A stretch of 64,000 bases of DNA, taken from positions 142,660 through 206,659 of the forward strand of contig NZ_QBUD01000006.1 of assembly GCF_003058085.1 (NCBI RefSeq). The letters are read 5' to 3'. The position numbers were made by a program, and so were the translations under genes. Within the stretch, counting starts at the first letter, position 1; each line of letters starts with the position of its first letter. Positions 62,004 through 64,000 of this stretch are shown piece after piece. This DNA is from Yoonia sediminilitoris (lineage in GTDB: Bacteria > Pseudomonadota > Alphaproteobacteria > Rhodobacterales > Rhodobacteraceae). The notes beneath the pieces were generated by a model. The model saw only the letters and a program-made list of their open reading frames with translations. It was not told where the DNA came from and did no database searches.

Positions 62004-63077
62004 TTAGGGCTGGGTCCAATCACGGACGCCTACGAAACCTGCCGCTTCAAGTTTGGCGAGGTAAGACTCAAGCATACCGGTGCCGTCCTCACCATTGCCA
62101 TTTAGTGTCGCGGCCAGCTCTTGTGCAACGTTCGGCATTGAGGCACCCCAAGCGGCACGCTCATCAGCTGAGATATCGATGATTGTGCCACCAGTTTCTA
62201 AGTAGGTCGCTTCGGCTGCGGCAGCGTTATCCATCGCGATAGATGCAAGGTGGTCGCGATAGTCGATGGCAACTGCACGCAACACATCTTTAACTTCGTC
62301 AGGTAGCGCGTTCCAGTAGTCCTGATTGACAGTAACAGTCTTGGTGTTCACCGCTCCGAAATCTGTGCGGATCATGTATGGCCCCACTTCGGAGATGTTG
62401 AAGCTTGCTGCCGCCTCGGGCCACAGCATCGCGCAGTCAACCAGACCGGTTTGTAGCATATTATAGAAATCGGTCAGACCGCCACGTACGCCTGCTGCGT
62501 CCTTGATACCTTCAAGATACCGCAGATTCACGCCAGCCCCCGCCACCTTGCGGCCTTCCAGATCGGAAATACTCTCAATCGGGTCGGAGCAGAACATCTG
62601 ATAGCTGTTTAGAACAACGCCGGTTGCCAGATAGACTTGATTCTGTGCGGCGAATTCGTTCTGCATGACAGGGTATTCGCGGGCAATCTCGTCCACAGCG
62701 CGGGCTACGGCGCGGGCATCAGAGGACACAAACGGCGTGACAGCCGCCAGACCCTGACTTGGCAGTTTGGACGAATGAAAGATCGTGGTGACAATACCGA
62801 TATCACCCAGCCCCAGCTGGATGCCTTCTAGAACGCCGCGTGGTTTCACGATGGAACCGCCGTAGTTTTCCTGCCAGCTCATGGCATAGTTGCCGGTCTC
62901 GGCAAGACGGCGGTCGACTTCTGGAATAAAGAAGTTGGTGAATTCGCGCACCCAAAGCGCACGATCCGGATATCCGTCAATTACCACCGCCGAAACAGTT
63001 TCTTGCGCGACGGCAGGCCCAGCCGTCATTGTCGCAATTACGGCAGCCACCAGGCTGCATTTCTTCCATGTTATCAT
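62004..63077 (-). CDS. dctP: TRAP transporter substrate-binding protein DctP (module B)
   Basis: A 357-residue periplasmic protein. The ATG at 63077 has GGGAGGAGAC upstream and opens a signal peptide ending MTAGPAVA before QETV. The DctP ligand region is seen in EGRKVAGAGVNLRYLEGIKD and GLTDFYNMLQTGLVDCAMLW. It differs strongly from the module A binding protein, so the two modules may import different acids. It lies 124 bases after the nitroreductase gene. Confidence 0.9.
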   Translation of the reverse strand: MITWKKCSLVAAVIATMTAGPAVAQETVSAVVIDGYPDRALWVREFTNFFIPEVDRRLAETGNYAMSWQENYGGSIVKPRGVLEGIQLGLGDIGIVTTIFHSSKLPSQGLAAVTPFVSSDARAVARAVDEIAREYPVMQNEFAAQNQVYLATGVVLNSYQMFCSDPIESISDLEGRKVAGAGVNLRYLEGIKDAAGVRGGLTDFYNMLQTGLVDCAMLWPEAAASFNISEVGPYMIRTDFGAVNTKTVTVNQDYWNALPDEVKDVLRAVAIDYRDHLASIAMDNAAAAEATYLETGGTIIDISADERAAWGASMPNVAQELAATLNGNGEDGTGMLESYLAKLEAAGFVGVRDWTQP

Positions 63078-63201
63078 CTTGTCTCCTCCCAAGAATGCGG
63101 GCTCCTCCGCCCAGTAGATTCAAAGCTGGCTTGCGCCGGTAACTAAGTAATTGGTGATCAGTGGGGCTTTCGTCAGTAACTTCGGTTCATCGCGGTCTTG
63201 T

Positions 63202-63867
63202 TCATGCAAAGCTGCACACCTGATCGAACGCGAAGCGTGGCAGTTTCTGGAACAACGCTGTTTCGTCCGCGTAGCCAATGTTGCAAAGAAAGTTGGATTT
63301 CAGGTTTGTTCCCGCAAAGAACTCTTCGTCGACGATGGCGTTCGAAAAGCCGGACATCGCCCCCACATCAAGGCCCAATGCACGCGCGGCTATCATGAAA
63401 TATGCGCCTTGCAGTGTCCCATTGCGATAGGCGGTATCAGCGCAGTACTCGGGCTTGCCGTCAAACAGATGGCGGCGGTCATCATGGGGGAACAGGAACG
63501 GCAGTTCCTTCCAGAAATCCAGATCATGCGCAATAATGGCTGTCACAGGTGCGCCCATCATCTTGGGCACGTTTTGCGGCTTGAGTGACTTGGCCAACCG
63601 CTCTTTGCCTTCAGGTGTTTTCACGAAAACAAAGCGCGCCGGCAGCGTGTTCATACTGGTCGGGCCGTTGATCATGATCTCGTAAATCTCGTGCAATAGA
63701 GCGTCTGCAATCGGGCGGTCAGTCCAAGCGTAATGCGATCGCGCATTGCGCAGAATGAGGTCAATGGCATCGTCCGATAGCCGGTTTATCCGGCTGTGCA
63801 GGGCACGGTGATTTTCCTGCGCCTTGGCGCGCAATTCATCCAGCTCTTTTACTTCAGGCGCGTTCAT
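63202..63867 (-). CDS. Nitroreductase-family protein (RutE-like), module B
   Basis: A 221-residue FMN protein very similar over its length to the one at 55266-55931: both share RNARSHYAWT/REARSHYAWT, GPTSMNT, PARFVFV, RNGTLQGAY and the identical end of the type LPRF-FD-VCSFA. The start ATG at 63867 overlaps the FAH stop (ATGA), the same coupling as in module A. It is the same family of semialdehyde or nitro reductases; the true substrate is unknown. Confidence 0.87.
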   Translation of the reverse strand: MNAPEVKELDELRAKAQENHRALHSRINRLSDDAIDLILRNARSHYAWTDRPIADALLHEIYEIMINGPTSMNTLPARFVFVKTPEGKERLAKSLKPQNVPKMMGAPVTAIIAHDLDFWKELPFLFPHDDRRHLFDGKPEYCADTAYRNGTLQGAYFMIAARALGLDVGAMSGFSNAIVDEEFFAGTNLKSNFLCNIGYADETALFQKLPRFAFDQVCSFA

Positions 63868-64000
63868 TCTGCCGCAACCGATGCGGTGTGGTCCTTTTCA
63901 TCAATGATTGGGCTGGCACAAATGCCGATGTCTTCGATCTCGACCTCCACCACTTCGCCAGGCATTAGCCAGCGAGGCTTCGGCTTTTTGGCATGGCCGA
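63864..64000 (-). CDS. FAH-family protein, module B (5' part outside window)
   Basis: The C-terminal 44 residues are visible: GHAKKPKPRWLMPGEVVEVE then IEDIGICASPIIDEKDHTAS. This aligns with the end of the module A FAH protein (HAKTPPRWLRPGETVECEIE and GIGICASPILDE). The stop overlaps the nitroreductase start. The gene runs off the right edge. Confidence 0.85.
   Translation of the reverse strand, partial: GHAKKPKPRWLMPGEVVEVEIEDIGICASPIIDEKDHTASVAAE

Overview
The window looks like chromosome (or a chromosome-like replicon) of an alphaproteobacterium of the Roseobacter group (Rhodobacteraceae). The reasons are the moderately GC-rich coding sequence, the character of the ribosomal proteins and of the rnpA-rpmH-yidD cluster, the abundance of TRAP and tripartite tricarboxylate transporters, and the inositol gene set with an FrcA-like ABC transporter. 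The density of insertion sequences, fused gene stubs and sugar-catabolism pseudogenes suggests a genome undergoing rearrangement and decay. Polar Octadecabacter-type genomes are known for this, but genus assignment here is only a guess.

Layout. (1) 1-13.3 kb: a myo-inositol catabolic regulon in two blocks. iolD-iolC-iolB2 runs leftward and is divergent from a rightward Gfo/Idh dehydrogenase-iolE-Gfo/Idh dehydrogenase block. A second leftward operon carries an ABC uptake system (binding protein, permease, ATPase), iolG, a phytanoyl-CoA-dioxygenase-like protein and iolB. The same 16-bp LacI-type operator sits in front of both regions. (2) 13.7-21.1 kb: a sugar graveyard. It holds an intact GH3 beta-glucosidase with broken ABC transporter genes, a broken serine hydrolase, and an L-rhamnose locus in which only the sugar kinase is intact while the DeoR regulator, aldolase and isomerase are remnants. 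(3) 21.7-26.1 kb: a ribosomal protein block rpmC to rpmD, cut off from rplP on one side and from rplO-secY on the other. (4) 26.2-31.4 kb: housekeeping genes (YqaA-like protein, yidD, rnpA, rpmH, a VTT-domain membrane protein, a flavoprotein disulfide oxidoreductase, a histidine kinase), then tRNA-Arg(ACG).

(5) From the tRNA to the right edge the DNA is accessory: an AlpA-like regulator, a hybrid IS3 relic, a TctCBA uptake system with a divergent LysR regulator and a sulfatase, and then an IS6-family relic. At 39.5-49.0 kb lies a mobile-element core: an 82-bp tandem repeat array, a large serine recombinase with a small overlapping partner ORF, two VirD4/HerA-type ATPases, a DUF3768-like protein, an Xre regulator overlapping a RuvC-fold protein that appears to lack its first catalytic Asp, two small uncharacterised proteins and a replication-relaxation protein. 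No relaxase or type IV secretion channel is visible. This module is the best candidate for a poorly described system. (6) 49.2-64 kb: a glutathione S-transferase gene broken by an IS3 element with 3-bp target duplications, an intact GST, and two paralogous TRAP transporter-nitroreductase-fumarylacetoacetase modules (51.9-56.8 and 60.1-64.0 kb). Between the modules are a second, inverted, IS6 relic and several gene stubs.

Both IS6 relics share the same premature stop and the same reading-frame break, so they descend from one already dead copy. They bracket an 18-19 kb segment containing the mobile-element core and the first TRAP module. All functional assignments are by eye from motifs; no database search was run.
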